Source of the DNA: Arsukibacterium tuosuense
GTDB lineage: Bacteria; Pseudomonadota; Gammaproteobacteria; Enterobacterales; Alteromonadaceae
DNA length: 64,000 bases
NCBI RefSeq assembly: GCF_900215315.1
Contig: NZ_OBEB01000001.1
Location: 62,001-126,000 of the forward strand
Direction of reading: 5' to 3'
Part shown: piece after piece, positions 38,626-46,862 of the stretch
How the letters are laid out: each line of letters begins with the position of its first letter
Numbering within the stretch: position 1 is the first letter of the stretch
Notes under the pieces: generated by a model
Seen by the model: only the letters and a program-made list of their open reading frames with translations
What the model was told of the DNA's origin: nothing
The model's database searches: none
Position numbers and translations under genes: made by a program

Positions 38626-40023
38626 TTACGCTGCTCTCGACTTACCACGCAAAACTGATATTCCACAGGCTACTACAACAAATGCAAGAGACATATTGAG
38701 TGCCATCTCAACCGTCTTAATAAGTGCGGGGTTTTGCCCTGGAGTAAATTGTGCGTTACCTAAATAGTAATGCACCATAAGGTTTACCAGACTCATTCCT
38801 AAAAGATTGCCTATCGTTCGTGCAAGATTCATCGAAGCAGAAGCCACCCCTACTTCTTGAGGCCTAGCGTCTCCCATAATAGCGTTGTTGTTAGGCGTAG
38901 AAAATAAGCCAAATCCGATACCAATCAGTAGCAGCGAACTGGCAATATAAGCCACACTGGTTGCTGTGTTCATAAAGCTCAATACCAGTAATCCACAAGC
39001 AACAATTACACAACCCAAAGTAGCCACCAGCCTTGGCTGGAATCTGTCGGCTAGCTTGCCAGACAACGGGGCCATTATAGCCATCGAGAAGGCCTGAACC
39101 AATAAAACCTGCCCAGCATGGGAAGGACTCAGGCCTTTTACATATTGCAAATATAAACTCATCAGAAAAACCAGCGGAAAATTACTGGCATACATCAACA
39201 GTGACGTAGTCAATGACATAGAGAACACTCTGCTCTCGCGAAACATTTGTACCCGAATAAGCGGCCGATGACTTCGACTCTGATGCAAGATGAACAGCGC
39301 TAAACTGATAGCAGATAGTCCTAGCATCCCCCATCCCAAATTGTTGGGTAATATGCTTAAACCGTAAACTAAGGTTGCAGAGAATAATGCAAAAATACCA
39401 GTTCCCCACCAATCGTATTTAGTTTTCTCATCATTCTTCCATTCACCGGTCAGGCGCATTTTAATTAACAGTAGAAGTGCAAGGACGATCGGTACCTGAA
39501 AGAAAAACACCGAGCGCCAGCCCCACAGTTCCGTAAGCCAGCCTCCAACTGCTGGCGCAATGGTCAATCCAACATAAATACATGCTGCAGTGATCCCTAA
39601 CGCTGCCCCCCTTTTGTAAGAAGGGGTAACTGATGTAATGATTGCAACACCAGTACCAAATATCATCGACGCTGCAGCTCCTTGTACAAATCGCCAAAAC
39701 AGGATCCACTCAATGCTGGAGCCAACTCCACACATAAAAGAAGAGAAGGCGTTTAAGGCCAGGCCGTAAGAATAGATGCGCTTTCTTCCATAGTTGTCTG
39801 CTAATTTTCCAGCAGGCAGCATGAAGATTACACTGCTCAAGATAAATAGTGTCGGTAGCCACGAGACCATCTTGGCATTTGCCTGTAAATCAGCTGCCAA
39901 ATCTGGAATCGCAATATTTACAGAAGCCATTCCCAGAGGCCCAATAATGGAGCCCAGACAGACAATAATTAAGGCGAATTTGGCGACCGCAGCGTTTTTA
40001 CTGGAATTTTCTGGCACTGGCAA
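38626..40023 (-). CDS. MFS transporter, DHA2-like (EmrB/QacA type)
   Basis: A 465-residue inner-membrane protein with about 13-14 hydrophobic helices. MFS motifs are visible: LPAGKLADNYGRKRIY in loop 2-3 and the helix 5 motif GPAVGGWL-like stretch APAVGGWLTELWGWRSVFF. Drug:H+ antiporters of this group export toxic compounds. The start is a TTG with AAGGA about 12 bases upstream. The flanks on both sides (38383-38625 and 40024-40202) are AT-rich compared with the rest of the window, which may mark a transferred gene. No regulator gene is adjacent. Confidence 0.85.
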   Translation of the reverse strand: MPVPENSSKNAAVAKFALIIVCLGSIIGPLGMASVNIAIPDLAADLQANAKMVSWLPTLFILSSVIFMLPAGKLADNYGRKRIYSYGLALNAFSSFMCGVGSSIEWILFWRFVQGAAASMIFGTGVAIITSVTPSYKRGAALGITAACIYVGLTIAPAVGGWLTELWGWRSVFFFQVPIVLALLLLIKMRLTGEWKNDEKTKYDWWGTGIFALFSATLVYGLSILPNNLGWGMLGLSAISLALFILHQSRSHRPLIRVQMFRESRVFSMSLTTSLLMYASNFPLVFLMSLYLQYVKGLSPSHAGQVLLVQAFSMAIMAPLSGKLADRFQPRLVATLGCVIVACGLLVLSFMNTATSVAYIASSLLLIGIGFGLFSTPNNNAIMGDARPQEVGVASASMNLARTIGNLLGMSLVNLMVHYYLGNAQFTPGQNPALIKTVEMALNMSLAFVVVACGISVLRGKSRAA

Positions 40024-40202
40024 AAGAGGAAAAATCCTTATGACAAAATTAGTTTGCGATCATACCCAAGGAACAGTTCAAGTACATGGATAAATATCGA
40101 TTATAGCTAAAATAAAACGTCATTTATCCTAAAATCAAAATACATGATATGGTGATTACTATACTTTGATGGAGCGGGCTGTTAAGGCTTAAATCCTAAC
40201 TG

Positions 40203-40922
40203 ATGACCATAAGATGGCTACTTTTAACCCTGCTCTGCTGGCCTTTGTTATGGTGGCAAGGTAAGCGGGTATGCAAATTAGCATTGCGCTTGCCTGAAGC
40301 TGCCGGGCGGCGCAGTGGTATGTTGGGCAACGGCGAATCGCTCCGCTTATTGATATGTGGTGATTCGGCCGCTGCGGGTGTGGGTATTGAGCAGCAACAA
40401 CAGGCTTTTTCCGGGCAATTAGTTGAGTTACTGGCAAAGCAGTACCAGGTGAACTGGCAGCTAGCCGCGAAAACCGGGCTTGATAGCATTGGGTTAAACA
40501 ACTTATTACACCAGCTTTATGCCCATAATAATGCGGTTTACCGGCTAGATGTGGTCGTGGTGTCAATTGGCGTAAATGATGTTACTGCACGTCGCAGCAA
40601 GGCTGAGTTTAAACAGCAGATCAGAGCATTATTAACCAGACTGGCCACTGATTTTACAAATCCTTACGTGCTATTTAGCGCCATACCTCCGATGCAGGAT
40701 TTCACTGCCTTGCCCTCGCCCCTTAATTATTGGCTAGGTTTAAAAGCCAGTATACTTAACCAGGCTTTGGCTGCCGAATTAAAGCACTGGCCAAAAGCAC
40801 AAATGGTTAATAGCGAGACTCCTTTAACAACCGATCTGCTGGCAGCAGATGGCTTTCATCCCTCAGCCAAAGGTAGCGGCATCTGGGCACAGATGTTAGC
40901 GCAAGCTATCCTTAGTAAATAA
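40203..40922 (+). CDS. SGNH/GDSL-family hydrolase (esterase)
   Basis: A 239-residue probable esterase. The nucleophile block is LLICGDSAAAGVGIE (about residues 50-63), then VVVSIGVNDVTA (Asn/Gly block) and the Asp-His block ADGFHPSAKGSGIWA near the C-terminus. A hydrophobic N-terminus (MTIRWLLLTLLCWPLLWWQG) may be an anchor or signal. The substrate is unknown. Confidence 0.85.
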   Translation: MTIRWLLLTLLCWPLLWWQGKRVCKLALRLPEAAGRRSGMLGNGESLRLLICGDSAAAGVGIEQQQQAFSGQLVELLAKQYQVNWQLAAKTGLDSIGLNNLLHQLYAHNNAVYRLDVVVVSIGVNDVTARRSKAEFKQQIRALLTRLATDFTNPYVLFSAIPPMQDFTALPSPLNYWLGLKASILNQALAAELKHWPKAQMVNSETPLTTDLLAADGFHPSAKGSGIWAQMLAQAILSK

Positions 40923-40999
40923 TGAAAACTCGACTTATCTATACTATGACGTGTTGACGTTTGCTGGTTTTTTTTGCAGCTGATAAACAGGAAAGATTA

Positions 41000-42121
41000 A
41001 TGGTCAAAACTGAACCTAAGCAGCCGCCCATCACATCTGAAAAACAGCAATCCCTTGCTGATACAGGCGTTTTGAAAGAGCTTACCCCTGCTGCAATTGC
41101 TCAAACTACTGTTAAACAGCGGATGCTTGCTGGGCAGCAGTCATTAGAAGTAGTGCTGGAAGATATTATTAGTCGCAGTGTTGATGATGCCGATGCTGAA
41201 ACTATTGCCGGTTTTAGCGCACAGTTCAGAGCAATTTTACAAGGTGCATCACCAGATGATATCGCGTTGCTCGGTAAGTCTTTGCGACTGGAGCATCTGA
41301 ACAAACAAGCAACGAATAGCGTTGAGCTTGATACTGAGCGCTTTGCCAATGACAGTGACAGCCCCTACCCTTATAAAAACCGCTTGCAGCGTAAAACTTA
41401 TGAAAAGCAGAAATATGATTTACAGGTTGAGTTATTAAAGCTGCAACACTGGCTTAAGGATACCGGCACCCGTCTGGTTGTGCTGTTTGAAGGACGTGAT
41501 GCCGCCGGCAAAGGTGGTACCATTAAACGCTTTATGGAACACCTTAACCCTCGTGGTGCGCGAGTGGTAGCTTTGGAAAAACCGACGCATGTTGAACAGG
41601 GACAGTGGTATTTTCAGCGCTACGTTCAGCATTTACCTACGGCCGGCGAAATTGTCCTGTTTGACCGCTCCTGGTACAACCGCGCCGGGGTGGAGCGGGT
41701 AATGAATTTTTGTACCGAACAGCAATACCATAACTTTATGCAGCAGGTACCTGATTTTGAGAAAAGTCTTACTGACTCGGGGATCCATCTGATTAAGTTT
41801 TGGTTTTCAGTCAGCCGTGCAGAGCAAAAAAGACGTTTTCTGGAGCGTGAATCACACCCGCTTAAACAGTGGAAATTAAGCCCGATTGACCGGGCCTCAC
41901 TTGACCGCTGGGATGACTATACCAACGCAAAAGACGCGATGTTTGCCAAAACCAACAGTCAACATGCGCCCTGGATAGTGATTAAATCTGATTGTAAGAA
42001 ACGTGCCCGCTTAAATGCGATGCGCTATGTATTGCAGCAATTTCATTATGCCAATAAAGATCTTAAGCGCTTGGGAACACTTGACCCATTGATTATTGGT
42101 GGCGTGACCGTTGGTAACTAA
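41000..42121 (+). CDS. ppk2: Polyphosphate kinase 2 with N-terminal extension
   Basis: Transfers phosphate between polyphosphate and nucleotides. From ATG 41000 (AGGAAAG upstream) it has 373 residues. The catalytic part has Walker A GRDAAGKGGTIKRF near residue 165, Walker B FDRSWYNRAGVE and the lid arginines in VSRAEQKRRFLERE. About 110 residues precede the usual PPK2 domain and look helical and polar (LADTGVLKELTPAAIAQTTV); I do not recognise them. Whether it prefers ADP or GDP cannot be decided from sequence by eye. Confidence 0.9.
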   Translation: MVKTEPKQPPITSEKQQSLADTGVLKELTPAAIAQTTVKQRMLAGQQSLEVVLEDIISRSVDDADAETIAGFSAQFRAILQGASPDDIALLGKSLRLEHLNKQATNSVELDTERFANDSDSPYPYKNRLQRKTYEKQKYDLQVELLKLQHWLKDTGTRLVVLFEGRDAAGKGGTIKRFMEHLNPRGARVVALEKPTHVEQGQWYFQRYVQHLPTAGEIVLFDRSWYNRAGVERVMNFCTEQQYHNFMQQVPDFEKSLTDSGIHLIKFWFSVSRAEQKRRFLERESHPLKQWKLSPIDRASLDRWDDYTNAKDAMFAKTNSQHAPWIVIKSDCKKRARLNAMRYVLQQFHYANKDLKRLGTLDPLIIGGVTVGN

Positions 42122-42150
42122 TACTAAGTAACAGAGATTTTAAAATAGAT

Positions 42151-42765
42151 ATGAATATGGATTCTGACTTACCGTTTTCACAAGCATGTGAAAATAACAA
42201 ATCACCTATTTTAACTGTGCTGCAGCAGGCTTTTGCCGGCTGCAACAACGTACTGGAAGTCGGTAGCGGTACTGGCCAGCATGCGCTGCATTTTGCTGAG
42301 CATTTACCGCATCTGTGCTGGCAGGCGTCTGATCAGCCGGTCTATCTTCCTGCGTTAAAAGAGCGCATCCGTCGTGCCGCGTTACCAAATTTGCCGCTAC
42401 CGCTACCGTTAGATATCTGCACAGATCCGCCTCCAGTCGTTGTGGCAGAAGGCTTATTTACTGCCAATACCCTGCATATTATGCCCTGGCCGGTGGTTAA
42501 TCACTTTTTTAGTCGCCTAAGTGAATTGACTGCAGCACGGGCCAGTTTATGTATTTATGGCCCTTTTAATTACAATGGTCAGTTCAGCAGCGCCAGTAAC
42601 CAGGCGTTTGATGCCAGTTTAAAAAGTCGCGACCCGGCAATGGGCATCCGGAATAGTGAGCAGGTGTTAATGCTGGCGCAGCAGCAAGGCTTTAATTTAC
42701 AGCAGGATTACGCCATGCCAGCCAATAATCGCTTACTTTGGTTTACTAAAACCCTGCAGGGCTAA
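42151..42765 (+). CDS. DUF938 SAM-dependent methyltransferase-like protein
   Basis: A 204-residue protein with a class I methyltransferase start: NNVLEVGSGTGQHALHFA (about residues 33-50), SDQPVYLPALKERI and later YGPFNYNGQFSSASNQAFD. This pattern is that of the DUF938 family, which has no firm biochemical role. It is convergent with kynU and their ends overlap by four bases. Confidence 0.8.
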   Translation: MNMDSDLPFSQACENNKSPILTVLQQAFAGCNNVLEVGSGTGQHALHFAEHLPHLCWQASDQPVYLPALKERIRRAALPNLPLPLPLDICTDPPPVVVAEGLFTANTLHIMPWPVVNHFFSRLSELTAARASLCIYGPFNYNGQFSSASNQAFDASLKSRDPAMGIRNSEQVLMLAQQQGFNLQQDYAMPANNRLLWFTKTLQG

Positions 42766-44051
42766 GTAACTTTGTTCTTCACTGCGTATGCTGGTTTTGA
42801 GTACTCACCACTTTGCACCAACTCCGCCAGCGTGGTTACTGCCTGCCAGATATCCACATACCTTAAATAAAGTGGCGTAAACCCCAGCCGCAGAATATCC
42901 GGCGCCCGAAAATCAGCAATTACCCCATGCTGAATCAGTGCCTGACACAAGGCATAAGCAGCAGGGTGCTGATAAGCCAGCTGACTACCCCGCTCTGCCC
43001 GCCGTATTGGTGTCAACAGCGTCAGCTGTTTTAAACTATTGTGTTGCTGCACCAGTTGCTGGAAACAGTTACTAAGCGCCAGTGATTTCAGGCGCAGCTG
43101 CGCCATATCAACATCTGCAAACACATCCAGCGCCGCATCTAACACGCTCATTGATATTATTGCCGGCGTGCCGGTTAAAAACTGACTAATACCCGGCGCT
43201 TTCTGGTACTGCTTATCAAAACTGAAAGGCGAGCTGTGCCCCATCCAGCCAGACAATGGCTGCCGCACAGCATTATGATGACGTGTCGCCGCATAAATAA
43301 AGGCCGGGGCGCCCGGGCCGCCGTTAAGATACTTATAACCACAGCCTATCGCAAAATCTACCTGACAGGCATCGAGTTCAATGGGTAATGCACCGGCACT
43401 GTGTGCTAAATCCCAGATAACCAGAATACCTTTGCCGTGCGCCAGTTCGGTTAGCCGCTGCATATCGAGTAAGCGGCCGCTACGAAAGTCAACCTGGGTT
43501 AACATTAGTACGGCGACTTCTTCGGTTAATGCCTGGCGCAATAACTGGTCATTCTCGCTATCCTCTACCAGTTTTAAGCGGCAATTTTGCTCACCCAGTA
43601 AACTGGCCAGGCCCTCAACCATATAAAGATCGGTCGGAAAATTACCAGCCTGAGATAACACCACCTTGCGGTCTGGCTGCATTAACATGGCACTGCTGAG
43701 AACTTTAAATAAATTGACCGAGGTGGAATCGCAACAAATGACCTGACCACTGGCCGCACCCACTAAACGGGCTATCTTTTCCCCGACATTCCCGGGTAAG
43801 TCAATCCAGCTATGCTGGTTCCAGCTTTTAATTAAATCCTGTGACCATTGCTGAGCCAACACCTGTTGCGCACGCTCTGCCGCCATTCTGGGCATGGCGC
43901 CAAGCGAATTTCCATCCAGATAAACCGTATTTTCTGGCAAAACAAAAGCATCCCTTTTAGCCGCCAGAAGATCCTGACTATCCCAATGTTGTAATAATTG
44001 CCGGCTTAATGGGCTGGTGTTTGTTTCAAAAAATTCCAGGGGGTTAGTCAC
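42762..44051 (-). CDS. kynU: Kynureninase
   Basis: A PLP hydrolase that cleaves kynurenine to anthranilate and alanine. 429 residues. The N-terminal DGNSLGAMPRMAAE motif and the PLP lysine Lys240 in GCGYKYLNGGPGAP are diagnostic; IWDLAHSAGALPIEL supplies the PLP-binding aspartate. Its start overlaps the end of the upstream hydrolase gene by four bases (ATGA on the minus strand). No tryptophan dioxygenase gene (kynA) is within the window. Confidence 0.95.
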   Translation of the reverse strand: MTNPLEFFETNTSPLSRQLLQHWDSQDLLAAKRDAFVLPENTVYLDGNSLGAMPRMAAERAQQVLAQQWSQDLIKSWNQHSWIDLPGNVGEKIARLVGAASGQVICCDSTSVNLFKVLSSAMLMQPDRKVVLSQAGNFPTDLYMVEGLASLLGEQNCRLKLVEDSENDQLLRQALTEEVAVLMLTQVDFRSGRLLDMQRLTELAHGKGILVIWDLAHSAGALPIELDACQVDFAIGCGYKYLNGGPGAPAFIYAATRHHNAVRQPLSGWMGHSSPFSFDKQYQKAPGISQFLTGTPAIISMSVLDAALDVFADVDMAQLRLKSLALSNCFQQLVQQHNSLKQLTLLTPIRRAERGSQLAYQHPAAYALCQALIQHGVIADFRAPDILRLGFTPLYLRYVDIWQAVTTLAELVQSGEYSKPAYAVKNKVT

Positions 44052-44962
44052 TGTGCAAAAAGCTCCTGCAAGGTTTCAATAAACTGCTTATACGCCAGTG
44101 TGTGCGGATGGATCCAATCAAAATGGCCGGCGTTGGTTATTGTTTTAAATGACAAACCACTGGCGCTGGCCTGAGTTAACGGCACAATACTATCTTCGCT
44201 GCCATGTAAAAGCAAAGTTGCCGGGTGCAGCCTTTGCTGTTGTGGGTTGGCCTGCTGATATCGTGCCGGCTGCTCAGTGGGGCTACCACCCATAAATTGG
44301 TTGGTTGCGCGCTGACAGCTGTTATCACCGCTGGCATAGGCAAACATATCGGTTATAGCTGCTAATCCGACTACAGCTTTTACCGCAGGTAATGCAGTGG
44401 CTTGTGGCTGAACATAACTATGGCCTCCCGCCAGCAAGGCCAGTTGTCCGCCTGCAGAGTGACCGGCGATTACAATATTGGTGTTATCTACTACAAAGCC
44501 ATTAAGCCCGTTTTTGACAAAGCTAAGACCCTGCAACACATCATGCAAACTGCCCGGCCAGCCTCCACCCTCATCACCAATGCGTCGGTATTCTAACGAC
44601 CAGACCGCAAAACCCTGTGCCGCGACTGCCTGACTAAACGCCCGGCTATGGCTGATATCATAGGCGTTTAACCAGCAGCCGCCGTGAATAAAAACCACAA
44701 GCGGTGCTTTTGTCTGTGATGTGGTTTGGATATGTGCTGTCTGCGGCAAGTATAAGCGGCCATACTGCAATGTACTCTCCCCGTACTGCAGCTTTAGACT
44801 GTTATCGGTATATGGCAAACTGAGCAGGCTGGCGTAGCTGACGTTGGCAAGCTTTGGCAGTTCAGTCTGATTTGTTGTTATTACCGGGTTTGGTTGATAT
44901 TGAGCACAACCGCCAAGCAACAATGTTACCCCGGTTAAAAAGGTTATTAGTGGTTTATTCAT
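44048..44962 (-). CDS. Lipoprotein alpha/beta hydrolase, candidate kynurenine formamidase
   Basis: A 304-residue predicted lipoprotein: lipobox LGGC with Cys19. The fold is alpha/beta hydrolase with an HGGxW oxyanion motif (FIHGGCWLNA, residues 93-97), nucleophile GHSAGG (Ser169), an acid-region LLLHGSEDSIVP and the histidine NAGHFDW. HGGxW is characteristic of yeast and animal kynurenine formamidases, and the gene overlaps kynU by four bases. Formamidase is the step just before kynureninase, so this role is a strong inference. The lipid anchor is odd, because that step is normally cytoplasmic. A general esterase remains possible. Confidence 0.6.
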   Translation of the reverse strand: MNKPLITFLTGVTLLLGGCAQYQPNPVITTNQTELPKLANVSYASLLSLPYTDNSLKLQYGESTLQYGRLYLPQTAHIQTTSQTKAPLVVFIHGGCWLNAYDISHSRAFSQAVAAQGFAVWSLEYRRIGDEGGGWPGSLHDVLQGLSFVKNGLNGFVVDNTNIVIAGHSAGGQLALLAGGHSYVQPQATALPAVKAVVGLAAITDMFAYASGDNSCQRATNQFMGGSPTEQPARYQQANPQQQRLHPATLLLHGSEDSIVPLTQASASGLSFKTITNAGHFDWIHPHTLAYKQFIETLQELFAQ

Positions 44963-44974
44963 ACTGTTGGTCAG

Positions 44975-45009
44975 GCGCTAAGCTTATTGTTTAAACAGTG
45001 TATTAGCGC
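44975..45009. promoter_or_regulatory. Inverted repeat upstream of the hydrolase-kynU operon
   Basis: GCGCTAA (44975-44981) and TTAGCGC (45003-45009) are perfect 7-bp arms with a 21-base spacer containing GTTTAAAC. It begins 12 bases before the hydrolase start, so it may lie in the leader or be an operator. Confidence 0.35.
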
Positions 45010-45083
45010 AATCGCAATCAGCATATTCAAATTTAATCTGGCTTAGTACTAAATTCTTTTTTCACAGCGCATGATATGGCTTG

Positions 45084-45139
45084 AGTTAATGGCAGCAGAC
45101 GCCAATATCTTTTAACAAGATCATTTTCAGCCATTAACT
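45084..45139 (+). promoter_or_regulatory. Nested inverted repeats in the yghU leader
   Basis: AGTTAATGGC (45084-45093) and GCCATTAACT (45130-45139) are perfect 10-bp arms. Inside the loop ATCTT-TTAAC-AAGAT (45107-45121) forms a second repeat. The outer arm ends 17 bases before the yghU ATG, next to the ribosome binding site GGAGG at 45147-45151. Confidence 0.45.
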
Positions 45140-45156
45140 ATTATCCGGAGGCATTT

Positions 45157-46005
45157 ATGAGTAATAGCTATACCCCACCCAAAGTCTGGCACCCCGATAC
45201 CAAAAGCGGCGGCCAGTTTGCCAGCATTAACCGCCCGGTGGCCGGCGCTACTCATGAAAAGCTGTTGCCAACAGGCAAACAGCCCTTACAGTTACATTCG
45301 CTGGCAACACCCAACGGCGTCAAGGTAACTATTTTACTCGAAGAGTTACTGGAAGCGGGCTTCAGCGGCGCAGAATATGATGCCTGGCTAATCAGCATTA
45401 AAGACGGCGACCAGTTTGGCAGCGGTTTTGTCGAACTAAACCCGAATTCAAAAATTCCGGCGCTGCTTGATACCACAACAGGCAGCAGGGTGTTTGAATC
45501 TGGTTCAATTTTATTATATCTGGCTGAAAAATTCGGTGCTTTTATCCCTGCAGATCCAGCCAAACGAGCCGAAACGTTAAACTGGCTGTTCTGGCAAATG
45601 GGGAGTGCACCGTTTTTAGGTGGCGGCTTTGGGCACTTTTATGCTTATGCCCCGGAGAAACTTGAGTACCCGATAAACCGTTACGCCATGGAAGCCAAGC
45701 GTCAGCTTGACTTGTTAGATAAGCAACTGGCTCAGCATGAGTATATTGTCGGCGACGACTACACTATTGCCGATATGGCGATCTGGCCCTGGTATGGTGC
45801 CCTGGCGTTGGGTCGACTGTACGATGCAGCAGAGTTCTTACAGGTACAGGACTACCCTAACCTGCAGCGTTGGGCGAAACAGCTCGATGCCCGCCCGGCG
45901 GTACAACGCGGGGTAATGGTTAACCGCAACTGGGGTGATGGCCCGCAGTTGCCAGAGCGCCATAGCAGTGACGACTTTGCCAGCCTTGAAAAACATGTGC
46001 GTTAA
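45157..46005 (+). CDS. yghU: Glutathione-dependent disulfide-bond oxidoreductase YghU
   Basis: A cytoplasmic Nu-class glutathione S-transferase with disulfide reductase and peroxidase activity. 282 residues, close to E. coli YghU throughout: KVWHPDTKSGGQFASINRP, TPNGVKVTILLEELLEAG, LNPNSKIPAL, FLGGGFGHFYAYAPEKLEY and YTIADMAIWPWYG. An N-terminal thioredoxin-like domain (about 45-130) is followed by a helical domain. It may take part in oxidative-stress defence. Confidence 0.95.
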   Translation: MSNSYTPPKVWHPDTKSGGQFASINRPVAGATHEKLLPTGKQPLQLHSLATPNGVKVTILLEELLEAGFSGAEYDAWLISIKDGDQFGSGFVELNPNSKIPALLDTTTGSRVFESGSILLYLAEKFGAFIPADPAKRAETLNWLFWQMGSAPFLGGGFGHFYAYAPEKLEYPINRYAMEAKRQLDLLDKQLAQHEYIVGDDYTIADMAIWPWYGALALGRLYDAAEFLQVQDYPNLQRWAKQLDARPAVQRGVMVNRNWGDGPQLPERHSSDDFASLEKHVR

Positions 46006-46019
46006 GGTTCGGGCAACAC

Positions 46020-46862
46020 TTACCAACCCGTGACGGTCTGGGCCGATGTGGCCCAGATATACGTTACACCTATGCCCACAGACCAGCCACCATTATCAAC
46101 GACTAAGGGGCTGCGACGATTCCTGGCCATGGTTACTGTCTCATAACGGGCAAAACCAAAACCGCGCCATTTGGATGAAAACTTTTTACTTATTGCGCCG
46201 GATACCCGTAGCGCTATCAGCCCGGGTTGGGCATCAAATTCTGGCCGCCCGGCATTGGCATACTGACCCGCCACCTGATAGAAGCGATCGGTAAGTTTCT
46301 CACTACCAAACAGCGCACTGACGCCAAAGGTATAGCTTAACTCAGCCGCAGTGGTAACATCTGCAAAAAGTGCCGGTTCAAAGCTGACACCACTGTAACG
46401 CATACCCTCTTCAATATCGAACACGGCCCGAACCGGCAAATCAAGGCGCAGCCGGCTGCCCCAGATATTATCGCTGATAGTCCAGCGCAATCGCGGGCCA
46501 GCTTCGACCAGGGTGCCAAGTTCTGGCATGCCATCACGCTGGGGTATATCACTTTCGGACGAACCCAGCGCTGCGGCAAAACCGACATCCAGCTCAAGGG
46601 TGTCACTTTTATAAGCACGCAAGCCAACATTATCACGATCTGCGCGCAAAAAATCGCCGCGGTAAATCAGGTAGGGCAGCACAAAATTGCGTTGCACCTG
46701 CTCGCTTGAACCCGGATACGCCAGTTGTTCAATGCTCAGGCCTATTATGCCCGCCTCCCATAGCGGCAATTCGGTGGCGGGCTCGGCTTTTACTACAGCA
46801 GCAAACACACCGGCAACCAAAACCGTACCGACCAGTTGTAACTTTTTTATAGGCTTAACCAT
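46020..46862 (-). CDS. MipA/OmpV-family outer-membrane protein
   Basis: A 280-residue beta-barrel protein. A signal peptide (MVKPIKKLQLVGTVLVAGVF) ends near residue 26. The mature protein has LPLWEAGIIG at its start, then YLIYRGDFLRADRDNVGLR and ends with GWSVGIGVTYIWATS, typical of MipA/OmpV. MipA binds cell-wall enzymes in E. coli; others are MltA-interacting or porin-like. I choose ATG 46862 (AGGAAAAG upstream), which lies within the last bases of the upstream ABC1 kinase gene, so the pair is coupled. Kinase and barrel sharing an operon is notable, but the link is unknown. Confidence 0.85.
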   Translation of the reverse strand: MVKPIKKLQLVGTVLVAGVFAAVVKAEPATELPLWEAGIIGLSIEQLAYPGSSEQVQRNFVLPYLIYRGDFLRADRDNVGLRAYKSDTLELDVGFAAALGSSESDIPQRDGMPELGTLVEAGPRLRWTISDNIWGSRLRLDLPVRAVFDIEEGMRYSGVSFEPALFADVTTAAELSYTFGVSALFGSEKLTDRFYQVAGQYANAGRPEFDAQPGLIALRVSGAISKKFSSKWRGFGFARYETVTMARNRRSPLVVDNGGWSVGIGVTYIWATSAQTVTGW

